Of a DNA stretch of 64,000 nt, positions 24,617 through 34,539 are shown piece by piece. Under the pieces are notes generated by a model. That model did not search any database. It was given only the letters and a program-made list of their open reading frames with translations, and was not told where the DNA came from. The position numbers and the translations under genes were made by a program. Source of the DNA: JBBRBB01 sp038206235 (GTDB lineage Bacteria; Bacteroidota; Bacteroidia; Chitinophagales; Chitinophagaceae). Location: the NCBI GenBank assembly GCA_038206235.1, contig JBBRBB010000019.1:1-64000 (forward strand), written 5' to 3'. Position 1 is the stretch's first letter, and each line of letters begins with the position of its first letter.

Positions 24617-27600
24617 ATGTTACGCCAATGTGTAATAACGCTTCATCTTGTTCTCTGCCAGGCATTATTTATTAATACCGAGGCACAGGAAATGCCTCAC
24701 TTTATCGAAAAGCTAACAACAGAAGAAGGTCTCAGCAGCAATAACATCAATGATTTGGCGCAAACCGATGACGGCTTTTTATGGATTGCAACACCCGATG
24801 GTTTAAACCGCTTCGATGGAACAGAAGTAACACAATATTTTCATACCAATAACACAAATTCATTACCACATAACTATATTTACTGTTTAAAAAAATTGCC
24901 CTGCAATTATCTTGCTATTGGCACACAGGCAGGATTGAGTTTTTATAACAGCAACACGGGAATATTTCAAAATTTTTATTTCAAGAAGAATACTACACTG
25001 GATGAATTCAACAACATCATTACTGAATTGGAAGCAGATGCAAATGGAAATCTATGGGCGGTTTCAAAAAATTGTATTTTTATTTTTGATGCGAATTTAA
25101 AATTGAAAAAAATATTTCTTTCGCCTTTTACGGAAGCTGATGCAAGTAAGCAACGAATTCAATTTGTAAATAAAATATGGTCTCTCTCTAACGGAGATAT
25201 GCTGCTGAATATGTATAACGGCTGGCATATTTATTCAAATAAAACATCTGCTATTACAAGTCTTGTAAATTCTCAGCTCTTAAAACAAATGCAATTTTTA
25301 ACTGATGTTTCTCCGCCGCATGTAGATAAATCTTTCACACAGTCTCACGTTTTTAAAGTGTTCGAAAAATATTTTCTATGCATACCTGCGAACAAAGACA
25401 GTCTGTTTTTATATAATGAAAGCGGAATAAAACTGAGCAGTTGTTTCTTTCCTTATAATTACTATCCTTACGTATTATGGTCGCAGCAGGTGGTGATGAT
25501 TGATTCAACTAATCTCCTTTTTTTATTTCATAACTACGGATATGCTCTTATTTCGGTTATGTGGCAGAAAAATATACCTGTTATCAATTCCATTTCTTCA
25601 TTGCAGTCTGAAACGCATGAATATATCACCGCATTATGCGATAAACAGCACAATTGGTGGTTAGCCACCTCATCAGAAGGATTGCAAAAAATTTCACCTA
25701 CCAAACAATACTTCAACAGCAAAATACTCATTAATGATAGCACCAATAAACAAAGTCAGTATGATGTCGTCTCCTGCAATCGTTACGATAATATTTTGTG
25801 GGCTGGCACTTATGGCGATGGTTTTTTTGAAATAGATATTTCATCTGGTAAACAACAGCAACATCGCTTTTATAAAACCGGCGAAGATATATGGGCAAAT
25901 TTTATATGGAATATCCGCATGGTAAGCTCAGACACGCTGTGGATTGGCACACAGGCCGGTATGTTTTGGTATTCCATATCTTCAAAAAAACAGGGTCGCA
26001 TTCCGCCTTATCCCGGCAAACCCTCTTTGCTTGATTCTGTTCCCATCACTACTCAGTTTGAAGATAGCCACGGTTTAGTATGGATGGGTTTGGGTAAAGG
26101 AAATGGCGTATGTTATTTTGATAGTAAACAGCATCGCTTCCTATATTATCGCGGTAATAGTTTGCCGGGTTATCCATTACGCTATCCATTAACTATTCTG
26201 GAAGATAAAAACCGCAATCTCTGGTTTACCAACGATGCGAGTTCAACACTTGTTTACTGGAACAGGAATGCAGCTAAGTTTAAAACTCTTTCAACACCTT
26301 CATCTATCAATAAGCAGTCAGGCTTTAGTGGATTATGGGAACATGGTGATTCTATATTATGGTTAGGCTCAATCACAGGCGGACTAATAAAATTTTTTCC
26401 TTCAACAAACGAAGCAATTATATATGGTCATGATAAAGGTTTAGCCAACGGTCATATCAGCAGCATATACGAAGACACGAAAAAAAGATTGTGGCTTGCT
26501 ACAGATGCAGGCCTTTCCTGCTTTGATGAGCGTACAGAAACTTTTACGAATTATTCCGCAAAAGATGGATTGCCAGTATCATATACCGCAAGTTTTTTTT
26601 ATGATGATGAATTGACAAAACGCTTATACACCGGTGGAAAAGGAACCTTGTTTTATTTGGAACCCGATGCGATGAATTTAAACCCGGCACCTCAAAAACC
26701 TATAATCATAGCCATGCGTGTAAATGGTGAGCCATATCCGTTTTATGAAAATGAGCCAGCGAAATTCAGTCCAAAACAAAATGATATAACTATTCAATAT
26801 ACTGCTGTTGACTTAACCAATGGCGCTGAAACTAAATACGCATATAAATTAATCGGAGAAGATACCAATTGGATAATGACAGGAAATCAACGACAAATTA
26901 ATTTCAGTCATCTTGCGCCTGGCAATTACACTTTCATGGTGAAAGCAGCAAACAACAGCGGAACATGGAGCACACAAACTGCAAGCGTCAGTTTTATTAT
27001 CCGTGCTCCCTTCACGCAAACAGTTTGGTTTTATATTTTAATTCTCGCAGCAATTGCCGGAATATTTTATGCCATGTATCGTTTTCGCTTAAAGCAGTTG
27101 CTCCGCACAGAGCTTGTGCGAAGCGAAATTTCTAAAAACCTGCACGATGAAGTTGGCTCTCATCTCACCAACATAAGCTTAAGCAGCCTGCTTGCGCAAA
27201 AACAATTGCATAATGAAAATGCTGTAAGTAAGCTTTTAGAACGTATCTACCAGGATAGTCAAAAAGTTTCTGAATCCATGCGTGAAATTGTGTGGAGCAT
27301 CAATCCAAAAATTGATACGTTGGGGGAAGCGCTGCCCCGCATGTTACACTATGCATCAGAATTACTCGAAGCAAAAAACATTGAGCTGCAGGCAGAAATT
27401 TCTACCGATGTAGAACATGTAAAACTCAACATGCAAAAGCGCCGCGATGTATATCTTATTTTTAAAGAAGCAGTGAACAATATGGCCAAGCATTCAAAAG
27501 CCACGCAAGCAGCCATTCATTTTAATCTAGTTAATACTTCTTTTGTTATGCTCATTACAGATAACGGAACAGGATTCGATGTTACTGCACCTCTCACAAA

Positions 27601-27712
27601 TAATGGTTTAAAAAATATGCAGGAAAGAGCGCAGAGTCACCACTGGAAATTGCAGCTTGATTCAAATCCCAACGCAGGAACAACCATAACACTCAAAGTA
27701 CAAATAGCATAA
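24617..27712 (+). CDS. Two-component sensor kinase with periplasmic beta-propeller
   Basis: This is a sensor of about 1031 residues. After a signal peptide, repeated propeller motifs occur (IATPDGLNRFDGTEV, LWAGTYGDGFFEID, LWIGTQAGMFWY, LWLGSITGGLIKFFP, LWLATDAGLSCFD). Then come a Y_Y_Y domain (NDITIQYTAVDLTNGAETKYAYKL), one membrane helix (FYILILAAIAGIFYAMYRF) and a HisKA_3-type kinase with phospho-acceptor H843 in NLHDEVGSHLTN and ATP-site DNGTGFD. Propeller sensors detect external ligands, often saccharides. The LuxR regulator 47 bp downstream is its likely partner. I preferred the ATG at 24617; a TTG at 24596 is also possible. Confidence 0.88.
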   Translation: MLRQCVITLHLVLCQALFINTEAQEMPHFIEKLTTEEGLSSNNINDLAQTDDGFLWIATPDGLNRFDGTEVTQYFHTNNTNSLPHNYIYCLKKLPCNYLAIGTQAGLSFYNSNTGIFQNFYFKKNTTLDEFNNIITELEADANGNLWAVSKNCIFIFDANLKLKKIFLSPFTEADASKQRIQFVNKIWSLSNGDMLLNMYNGWHIYSNKTSAITSLVNSQLLKQMQFLTDVSPPHVDKSFTQSHVFKVFEKYFLCIPANKDSLFLYNESGIKLSSCFFPYNYYPYVLWSQQVVMIDSTNLLFLFHNYGYALISVMWQKNIPVINSISSLQSETHEYITALCDKQHNWWLATSSEGLQKISPTKQYFNSKILINDSTNKQSQYDVVSCNRYDNILWAGTYGDGFFEIDISSGKQQQHRFYKTGEDIWANFIWNIRMVSSDTLWIGTQAGMFWYSISSKKQGRIPPYPGKPSLLDSVPITTQFEDSHGLVWMGLGKGNGVCYFDSKQHRFLYYRGNSLPGYPLRYPLTILEDKNRNLWFTNDASSTLVYWNRNAAKFKTLSTPSSINKQSGFSGLWEHGDSILWLGSITGGLIKFFPSTNEAIIYGHDKGLANGHISSIYEDTKKRLWLATDAGLSCFDERTETFTNYSAKDGLPVSYTASFFYDDELTKRLYTGGKGTLFYLEPDAMNLNPAPQKPIIIAMRVNGEPYPFYENEPAKFSPKQNDITIQYTAVDLTNGAETKYAYKLIGEDTNWIMTGNQRQINFSHLAPGNYTFMVKAANNSGTWSTQTASVSFIIRAPFTQTVWFYILILAAIAGIFYAMYRFRLKQLLRTELVRSEISKNLHDEVGSHLTNISLSSLLAQKQLHNENAVSKLLERIYQDSQKVSESMREIVWSINPKIDTLGEALPRMLHYASELLEAKNIELQAEISTDVEHVKLNMQKRRDVYLIFKEAVNNMAKHSKATQAAIHFNLVNTSFVMLITDNGTGFDVTAPLTNNGLKNMQERAQSHHWKLQLDSNPNAGTTITLKVQIA

Positions 27713-27759
27713 ACATGCTATTGGTTCAAAATTTTTTCCCGTTAATTTTATAATCTTTT

Positions 27760-28392
27760 ATGTCAGTACGCATTGTAATTTTTGAAGATAACTCCAGGCT
27801 GCGCCAGTCGCTTAAAATTTTACTCAATGGTGTTGAAGGCTATACCGTTTGCGGCGATTATGAAAACTGTATAAACGCTGCGGAAATTATTGATGAGCAT
27901 AAGCCCGATGTTGTAATCATGGATATTGATATGCCCGGCGTTGACGGCATCGGGGGCCTGCACATTATAAAAGAGCGTCGCCCCGAAACATATATTATTA
28001 TGCACACGGTGCTCGAAGATGAAGAGCGTTTGTTTGAATGTCTCTGTGCCGGAGCTAATGGATATATTCTCAAAAATACTTCGTTCGTTCAGTTGCTCGA
28101 TGCCATTGAAAATGTATTGCATGGCGGCGCACCGCTTTCGCCTCCCATTGCAAAAAAAGTATTGCAATCATTTCAGCAAAACCCGGTAAGCCGTTCGCAG
28201 CACAATCTTTCAGAGCGTGAAGCCGAAGTGCTCAAATATCTTGTAAAAGGATTCAGCTATAAAATGATTGCTGCTACTTGTTATATAAGTTTAGACACGG
28301 TGCGGGGGCACATCAGGAATATTTATGCGAAGCTGCATGTGAATTGCGGACGTGAAGCAGTGGTCAAAGCCCTGCGTGATAAAATTGTGTGA
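27760..28392 (+). CDS. LuxR/NarL-type response regulator
   Basis: This 210-residue protein has a receiver domain with acidic pocket E9 and D10 and the phospho-acceptor D55 in VVIMDIDMPG. A C-terminal LuxR-type HTH follows at roughly 145-205: LSEREAEVLKYLVKGFSYKMIAATCYISLDTVRGHIRNIYAKLHV. Conserved Thr and Lys are visible in MHTVLED and GYILKNT. Encoded immediately after the propeller sensor kinase on the same strand, it is presumably its cognate DNA-binding regulator. Targets are unknown; the nearby catabolic genes at 28.7-40 kb are candidates only by proximity. Confidence 0.93.
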   Translation: MSVRIVIFEDNSRLRQSLKILLNGVEGYTVCGDYENCINAAEIIDEHKPDVVIMDIDMPGVDGIGGLHIIKERRPETYIIMHTVLEDEERLFECLCAGANGYILKNTSFVQLLDAIENVLHGGAPLSPPIAKKVLQSFQQNPVSRSQHNLSEREAEVLKYLVKGFSYKMIAATCYISLDTVRGHIRNIYAKLHVNCGREAVVKALRDKIV

Positions 28393-28433
28393 GCAACATA
28401 TCTTATCCCTATAAATTTTTTACTTCTTGTGGT

Positions 28434-28597
28434 ATTGCCACGACTATTGCCACGACCTTCAGGTGGGAGAAGTGAAAAGAGTAATACACGGCTTTAGCCA
28501 CATAATACTGTTGGGCTAAAGCCCTGTCAAAAAAATATTTCTTATCCCCGACCTGAAGGTCGGGGCAATAGATGAAACACCTGAAGGTCGGGGCAAT
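28434..28597. mobile_element. MITE-like palindromic element with 19-bp terminal inverted repeats
   Basis: ATTGCCACGACCTTCAGGT at 28446-28464 is the inverse of ACCTGAAGGTCGGGGCAAT at 28579-28597 with one mismatch. Inside are two hairpins: GGCTTTAGCC...GGCTAAAGCC (28490-28523) and CCCCGACCT-GA-AGGTCGGGG (28546-28565). A partial extra left end (ATTGCCACGAC) sits at 28434-28444. There is no ORF in it. It fills most of the 349-bp gap after the response regulator. The remainder of the gap holds nothing I can identify. Confidence 0.6.
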
Positions 28598-28741
28598 AAT
28601 AAAACAACACAAACATGCCATTGCCTGCAGCAAATACTCACTCTAATTTTACATCATCAAAATAAAAATTTCTGTTAGCAAGACAGCTTAACAGATTTTG
28701 TTTTTTATTTATTCATCCTTTCATCAAAAAAAAATTTTTTT

Positions 28742-30142
28742 ATGCCCTCACAAGAACAAATTGCTCAATTCAAGCAATCCCTTCGCGGAAAATTAATTCA
28801 GCCGCATGATGATGATTATGAAAATGCTCGCAAAGTGTATAATGGCATGATTAATAAACGTCCGGCATTGATAGCAAAATGCGCCAACGTAGCCGACGTA
28901 ATTACATCAGTAAACTTTGCAAGAGAAAATAAATTGCTCACAGCAATAAGAAGCGGCGGGCACAATGGCGGCGGACTTGGTGTTTGTGATAATGGTTTAG
29001 TAATTGACCTCTCATTAATGAAAGGCATTCATGTAGAGCCGGAAGCAAAAACAGCATGGGTTCAGGCAGGATGTACGCTGGGAGATATTGACCATGCAAC
29101 ACATGCATTTGGTCTCGCTACGCCCAGCGGAATTTTTTCTACTACAGGCGTAGGTGGTATTACACTCGGTGGTGGATTAGGACATTTAACACGCCATTAT
29201 GGTCTTGCTATTGATAATCTTCTTGAAGCCAATTTAGTTTTGGCAGATGGCAGTTATGTAAAAGCAAATGCCAAAAAGAATGAAGATTTATTTTGGGCAA
29301 TTCGCGGTGGCGGTGGCAATTTTGGAATAGTTACTTCTTTTCTTTTCAAGCTGCATGATGTAAGCACAATTTATGGAGGACCTATGTTATGGGAATTAGA
29401 TGAATCTGAAGAAGTGCTGAGATGGTATCAGGATTTTATTAAAAAAGCACCCGATGAATTAAACGGATTCTTTGCTTTTCTTACCGTTCCTCCGTTTCCG
29501 CCATTTCCAGAACATCTCCATTTGAAAAAAATGTGCGGTGTAGTTTGGTGTTATAGTGGTGATTTAAAAAAGGCAGAAAAAGTTTTTGAGCCGATAAGAA
29601 ATTTTAAGAAACCTGCACTTGATTTTGTGGGCCCCATGCCCGTTCCCGTGCTGAATAGTTTATTTGATGCGTTAATGCCGCCGGGCTTAAACTGGTACTG
29701 GAAAGCAGATTTTGTAAATGAATTAAATGATGAAGCCATACAAGCGCACATTAAATATGGAGCAGAGATGCCCACTCCACTTTCAGCAATGCATTTATAT
29801 CCTATTAATGGCGCAGCATCAAGAGTAAGTAATAAAGACACTGCATGGAATTATCGCGGAAGCACATGGGCTATGGTAATCGCCGGCATAGACCCTGACC
29901 CTGCCAACAATGATAAAATAATTAAATGGGCAAGAGATTATTGGGAATCACTGCATCCGCATTCCGCAGGGGGCGCTTATGTAAACTTTATGATGGAAGA
30001 GGGTGAAGACAGAATAAAAGCAACCTATGGAGACAACTTTGAAAAGTTAGCTTCTATTAAAGCAAAATACGACCCCGATAATTTGTTCTGTGTAAACCAA
30101 AATATTAAACCTAAAGTAAAAGAAAAAGCAATAGTTGCGTAA
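28742..30142 (+). CDS. FAD-linked oxidase, berberine bridge enzyme-like
   Basis: This 466-residue flavoprotein has a PCMH-type FAD domain with RSGGHNGGGLG, whose H74 is the expected covalent FAD attachment. It also has TGVGGITLGGGLGHLTRHYGL and IRGGGGNFGIVTSF. The second, bicovalent Cys site of plant BBEs is replaced (GHLTRH), suggesting single attachment. The C-terminal CVNQNIKP is the BBE signature. It lacks a signal peptide. Family members oxidise sugars, alcohols or alkaloids using O2; substrate unknown here. Confidence 0.87.
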   Translation: MPSQEQIAQFKQSLRGKLIQPHDDDYENARKVYNGMINKRPALIAKCANVADVITSVNFARENKLLTAIRSGGHNGGGLGVCDNGLVIDLSLMKGIHVEPEAKTAWVQAGCTLGDIDHATHAFGLATPSGIFSTTGVGGITLGGGLGHLTRHYGLAIDNLLEANLVLADGSYVKANAKKNEDLFWAIRGGGGNFGIVTSFLFKLHDVSTIYGGPMLWELDESEEVLRWYQDFIKKAPDELNGFFAFLTVPPFPPFPEHLHLKKMCGVVWCYSGDLKKAEKVFEPIRNFKKPALDFVGPMPVPVLNSLFDALMPPGLNWYWKADFVNELNDEAIQAHIKYGAEMPTPLSAMHLYPINGAASRVSNKDTAWNYRGSTWAMVIAGIDPDPANNDKIIKWARDYWESLHPHSAGGAYVNFMMEEGEDRIKATYGDNFEKLASIKAKYDPDNLFCVNQNIKPKVKEKAIVA

Positions 30143-30208
30143 GAAAAATTAATGCTACTGTTGGCAAGTATTTACAAACACAACTTTGCAAATACTTCCC
30201 AATTTAAT

Positions 30209-32497
30209 TTATTTGCTCCACATAACTTTTGCAGATTTTGTATCGCTCGAATTCGTTCCGATTTGAATAATAAATTCTCCGGGTTCCCAATCGTATTTCA
30301 AATCGCTGTTGTAGAATTTCAAATCGTTTGGAGTGACAGTAAAGCTTACTTCCCTTTTTTCTCCCGGCTGTAACGTGATCTTTTTAAAACTCTTTAAATC
30401 TTCAACAGAACGTGTTACACTTGCAACCGGATCGCTAATGTAAAGCTGTACAGTTTCCTCTCCTGCATATTTTCCTGTATTGCTTACAGTTACTGTTGCT
30501 GTTAATCTTTCATTACCTTTTAAATTTGTTTTATTCAAACTTATATCACTGTAAGAAAATGTTGTATAACTCAATCCATAGCCAAAAGGATATAATGGAT
30601 CATTGGATATATCGAGATAACGTGACTTGTATTTTTCATTGCTTTTGCCATCATAAGGTCGCCCTGTATTTTTATGATTGTAGTAGATTGGAATTTGTCC
30701 AACACTTCGTGGAAAGGTTACAGTAATTTTTCCTGAGGGATTATAATTTCCCAATAGTACATCTGCGATGGCATTACCTGCTTCTGTACCAGCATACCAT
30801 GTTTCTAAAATTGCATTTACATGATTATTTTCCCATGTTAATGTTAATGGCCTTCCATTCATCAAAACTAAAACAATCGCCTTTCCTGTTTTGGCTAAGG
30901 CCTTCACTAAATTTTGCTGACTCTCCGGTAAGCTAATGTCACTAAGGCTTGCAGCCTCACCGCTCATTCCTTGTGATTCTCCTAAAACGGCAACAATTAC
31001 ATCTGCTTTATTTGCTGTTGTTACAGCTTCATCAATTAATTGTTGTGGTGATGCATTGTCAGTTGTTATTTGCCCGTCATCATTATTAAGTCGCTTTAAC
31101 AGTAATGTATCATCAGTAATATTAGCTCCCTTAGCATACAAAAAATTAATGCCGGTTATATTTTTAAATCCATCCATCACACTTACATCCTGTTTCCAGT
31201 CACCTGCAGCAGGATGGCTGCCAATTACATCGCGCTTGTTATCAACGAAAGGCCCAATCAATGCGATTGTCTCCGATTTTTTTAAGGGTAATATATTATT
31301 TTCATTTTTTAATAATACAAAAGAATGTTCTGCAGCTTCCTTAGCGAAGTTTCTGTTTGCTTGTGTAAAAAGCATTTGCTTAGCTTTATCTCCATTTATA
31401 TTTTTATAAGGGTCGTCAAACAGGCCCAGTTTATATTTTGCTTCTAAAATTCTTCTGCATGCAATATCAATTTCGGTTTGCGAAATTTTATTTTCTTGCA
31501 ATAATTTTTTCAGGGTAGTTGTAAATGCTTCGCTAATCATATCCATATCCACACCTGCCTTTAAGGCAAGCCTGGATACTTTTTGCTGGTTGCCAACTCC
31601 ATGATCCATCATTTCATTTATAGCAGTATAATCAGTTACCACAAAGCCCTTGAAGCCCCATTGCTTACGCAATAAATCCGTCAACAACCATTTATTGCCT
31701 GTTGCGGGGATGCCATCTATTTCGTTAAAAGAACTCATCACACTTGCTACGCCTGCATCTACAGCAGCTTTATAAGGAGGAAGGTAATATTCATACATTT
31801 TTATCCGGCTCATATCCACTGTATTGTAATCTCTCCCCGCTTCTGCAGCACCATATAAAGCAAAATGTTTTACACAGGCCATTATAGAAGTATTTTTTTT
31901 CAAATCATCACCCTGATATCCTCTTACCATCGCCTTAGCTATAAGTGAGCCGAGGTATGGGTCTTCACCTGCTCCTTCTGCAATCCTTCCCCAGCGTGGG
32001 TCGCGTGCAATATCAACCATTGGGCTAAAGGTCCAGTTTAATCCATCCGCACTTGATTCTTCTGCAGCAATTCTTGCAGTTTGTTCAATTAAATTCATAT
32101 CCCAAGTGGCAGCTAATCCTAATGGAATCGGAAACATAGTTGTATGGCCATGAATTACATCTAAACCGAAAAATAAAGGAATTCCTAACCTTGTGCCTTT
32201 CACTGCTAAATCCTGAAGTTTACGAACGGCAGAAGGAGTATGTGTATTTAAAACTGCTCCTACGTAACCATTTGTTATCTTTTTTTCTACATCTTTACTT
32301 AAGATAGGACCGGTAACATCTATACCAATGGTTAGTAAATTCAGTTGTCCGATCTTTTCATCGAGAGTCATTTTTTGCATCAGTGTATTAATGTACACAT
32401 TCATCTTTGCATCCTGAGATGTTTGTGCATGCACATTGCAAACAATCAACAAAAACAAAATAGTTACAGTTTCTTTAAGGAGTTTCATTTTACTCAT
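30209..32497 (-). CDS. bglX: Glycoside hydrolase family 3 beta-glucosidase
   Basis: This 762-residue exported enzyme has a signal peptide (TVTILFLLIVCNVHAQ). The GH3 N-terminal TIM barrel carries KHF at 210-212 and the nucleophile D289 in FVVTDYTA. The GH3 C-terminal domain has ADVIVAVLGESQGMSGEAASLSDI. A C-terminal fibronectin type III-like domain has ETVQLYISDP and SFKKITLQPGEKREVSF. It probably cleaves beta-glucosides in the periplasm, releasing glucose. The SGNH hydrolase upstream is 3 bp away on the same strand, consistent with one polysaccharide-degrading transcript. Confidence 0.92.
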   Translation of the reverse strand: MSKMKLLKETVTILFLLIVCNVHAQTSQDAKMNVYINTLMQKMTLDEKIGQLNLLTIGIDVTGPILSKDVEKKITNGYVGAVLNTHTPSAVRKLQDLAVKGTRLGIPLFFGLDVIHGHTTMFPIPLGLAATWDMNLIEQTARIAAEESSADGLNWTFSPMVDIARDPRWGRIAEGAGEDPYLGSLIAKAMVRGYQGDDLKKNTSIMACVKHFALYGAAEAGRDYNTVDMSRIKMYEYYLPPYKAAVDAGVASVMSSFNEIDGIPATGNKWLLTDLLRKQWGFKGFVVTDYTAINEMMDHGVGNQQKVSRLALKAGVDMDMISEAFTTTLKKLLQENKISQTEIDIACRRILEAKYKLGLFDDPYKNINGDKAKQMLFTQANRNFAKEAAEHSFVLLKNENNILPLKKSETIALIGPFVDNKRDVIGSHPAAGDWKQDVSVMDGFKNITGINFLYAKGANITDDTLLLKRLNNDDGQITTDNASPQQLIDEAVTTANKADVIVAVLGESQGMSGEAASLSDISLPESQQNLVKALAKTGKAIVLVLMNGRPLTLTWENNHVNAILETWYAGTEAGNAIADVLLGNYNPSGKITVTFPRSVGQIPIYYNHKNTGRPYDGKSNEKYKSRYLDISNDPLYPFGYGLSYTTFSYSDISLNKTNLKGNERLTATVTVSNTGKYAGEETVQLYISDPVASVTRSVEDLKSFKKITLQPGEKREVSFTVTPNDLKFYNSDLKYDWEPGEFIIQIGTNSSDTKSAKVMWSK

Positions 32498-32500
32498 TTT

Positions 32501-33157
32501 TTACTTCAATAAATATGGTTCAATTGCTTTTTGCCAAATAGCATAACCTTTTGCATTCATGTGCAAGCTATCTTCTGTAAAAATTTCTTTGATGGGTTTA
32601 TTATCCCCATCAAGCATTTTAGAAAATACATCAACAAATTCTGCATTGGTTTGATGCTGAAAAAAATTTTTTATCAATTTATTTGATTCAATCATTTTAG
32701 CCATCAGGTTTTGCCTTGACGGACTTGGTTTGATTGAAATATATACAATGTTTTCATCAGGCATTTTATTTCTTATCAATTCAAATAATTGTTTAAAGCG
32801 ATTGAAAACAATTTGCGGGGTAAGTGTATCTGATGATGCCAGATCATTTTCTCCGCAATAGATCACAATTTGTTTTGGATGATAAGGAAAGATAATATCG
32901 TTTGCATAACGGATAACATCGGGTAAAGTGGAGCCGCCAAAACCACGATTGATTATTGTATAGGTTGGAAAATAGGATTGCACATCAGTCCACTTGGTGA
33001 AAGAAGAGCTGCCTATAAATAAAATTGCATGTTGGGCTGGATGTTGAATACTGTCTTGCTTTTTAAAATTTTGTATATCATCGTAAAAAGGAGCTTGCTG
33101 TGTGTATGCTTGATTAATGTACAGTACAAGTAAAAAAAATAATTTCAGCGCATGTCT
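32501..33157 (-). CDS. Exported SGNH/GDSL hydrolase
   Basis: This 218-residue secreted esterase has a signal peptide (LKLFFLLVLYINQAYTQ), block I LFIGSSSFTKW (catalytic Ser), block II RGFGGSTLPD (Gly), block III YCGENDLASSD (Asn) and block V DSLHMNAKGY (Asp-x-x-His). These are the SGNH signature in order. It probably removes acyl groups from carbohydrate. I selected the ATG at 33157; the in-frame TTG upstream adds 10 residues. It is 3 bp upstream of the GH3 gene, suggesting a common transcript and joint action on an acylated glycan. Confidence 0.85.
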   Translation of the reverse strand, partial: RHALKLFFLLVLYINQAYTQQAPFYDDIQNFKKQDSIQHPAQHAILFIGSSSFTKWTDVQSYFPTYTIINRGFGGSTLPDVIRYANDIIFPYHPKQIVIYCGENDLASSDTLTPQIVFNRFKQLFELIRNKMPDENIVYISIKPSPSRQNLMAKMIESNKLIKNFFQHQTNAEFVDVFSKMLDGDNKPIKEIFTEDSLHMNAKGYAIWQKAIEPYLLK

Positions 33158-33235
33158 CATAGTTTTAGAATAATTTGACGAGGACAATTAATGAATAACT
33201 TCAGTACCAACAACTCTTCATTTTATAAAATAATT

Positions 33236-34426
33236 TCATTCAGGAGTATTCGCCTTAAACACTCTTAAAAAATTTCCGCCCAATATTTTATAAACATCTT
33301 TTTTACTGTAACCCCGTTGCAGCAAGGCTTGCGTAATTAAAGGATAGTTGGTAATATCTTCCAATTCTCTTGGCGCAGAATTTATGCCATCAAAATCGCT
33401 GCCCATACCTACATAATCAACGCCAACCAATTTTACAATATAATCCAAATGGTCAATCAATAAACTCAAGGGAGGGCGCATCGCCTGCACTTCGTTTTTG
33501 TATTTTGTATAGAGATATTGATTCGCAAAATAGGGTTCAGGATTTTGTTTCAGCAGCGAATCTTTTTCTGCTTTGTGTCTCACACCAAAAAGAGAATCTC
33601 TTTTTTCAAAACCGCTGTCTAAAAATCCGGAATAAAAATTCAAATGAATTACGCCGCCATTTTTTGCAACGGCTTTTATTTGTTCATCTTTTAAATTTCT
33701 TGGTACCGGGCACAAACTCCAGACACAACTATGCGAAATAATCACCGGCTTTGTTGTAGTATTAATAGCATCCCAAAATGTTTGTTCTCCAACATGACTC
33801 AAGTCAACCATCATTCCCAATTCATTCATTCGTTTTACAACCTGTTTGCCAAAATCATTTAAGCCGCTTTTTGCATTGGGTACGGTGCCATGCGCTTCAT
33901 CTTTCGCAGAGCTTGCCCATGAAGTGGAATTGTTCCAGGTGAGCGTCATATATTTTACGCCTCTTTTTGCAAGGCTGTCTAATTTATTCAAATCATTTTC
34001 AATCATGTGTCCGCCTTCAACACCGAGCATTGCTGCAAGCTTTTTTTCTTTTACTGCTTTCATCAATTCATCAGGAGTTTTTACGAGCATCATCTTATCC
34101 GGATTTCTTGCGGCTACTGCATACAGGGTATCTATTTCCCTGTTTGCCCATGAGAAAGGATTTCCTTTTTGTCCATCGCACCATATCGAAAAAATCTGCA
34201 CATTAACGCCGCCCTCTCTCATGCGGTTAAGGTCGCTATGTGTTTGGCCCTTTAAGTCTGCATCAAAAACATATCCCTTATCAATCGTGGTTGTAAGCAC
34301 ATCGTTATGTGTATCTACTAATATTGCTTTGGTGTGTATCTTCTGTGCAGACTGCGCATGTGTAAATCCGCTTATGGAAAATATTAGCAAAGCAGGCAGG
34401 CAGAATTTTATTTGTTTCAGAGGCAT
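33236..34426 (-). CDS. Membrane dipeptidase, peptidase M19 family
   Basis: This 396-residue exported zinc dipeptidase has a signal peptide (FCLPALLIFSISGFTHAQ). Metal-binding DTHNDV follows near residue 38. The glutamate GVEGGHMIEN, the histidine VDLSHVGEQTFWDA, then PVIISHSCVW and VDYVGMGSDFDGI make up the M19 active site. It hydrolyses dipeptides, including D-amino acid ones, probably in the periplasm. Divergent from the amidohydrolase gene at 34540 with a 113-bp gap that must hold both promoters. Full length and intact. Confidence 0.9.
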   Translation of the reverse strand: MPLKQIKFCLPALLIFSISGFTHAQSAQKIHTKAILVDTHNDVLTTTIDKGYVFDADLKGQTHSDLNRMREGGVNVQIFSIWCDGQKGNPFSWANREIDTLYAVAARNPDKMMLVKTPDELMKAVKEKKLAAMLGVEGGHMIENDLNKLDSLAKRGVKYMTLTWNNSTSWASSAKDEAHGTVPNAKSGLNDFGKQVVKRMNELGMMVDLSHVGEQTFWDAINTTTKPVIISHSCVWSLCPVPRNLKDEQIKAVAKNGGVIHLNFYSGFLDSGFEKRDSLFGVRHKAEKDSLLKQNPEPYFANQYLYTKYKNEVQAMRPPLSLLIDHLDYIVKLVGVDYVGMGSDFDGINSAPRELEDITNYPLITQALLQRGYSKKDVYKILGGNFLRVFKANTPE

Positions 34427-34539
34427 AAATTAAAGAGGAATTTTTTTACATCAGTTAAAAAATATTTATTCATCCGTATAAATAATATCGGCAGACAAAT
34501 AAAAAAAGTAGATTTATCTTCATTCAAATTTCACGAATT

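Noticed and set aside
30209..34426. Polysaccharide utilisation locus
   Set aside because: GH3 and SGNH genes are present, but there is no SusC/SusD pair in the window.
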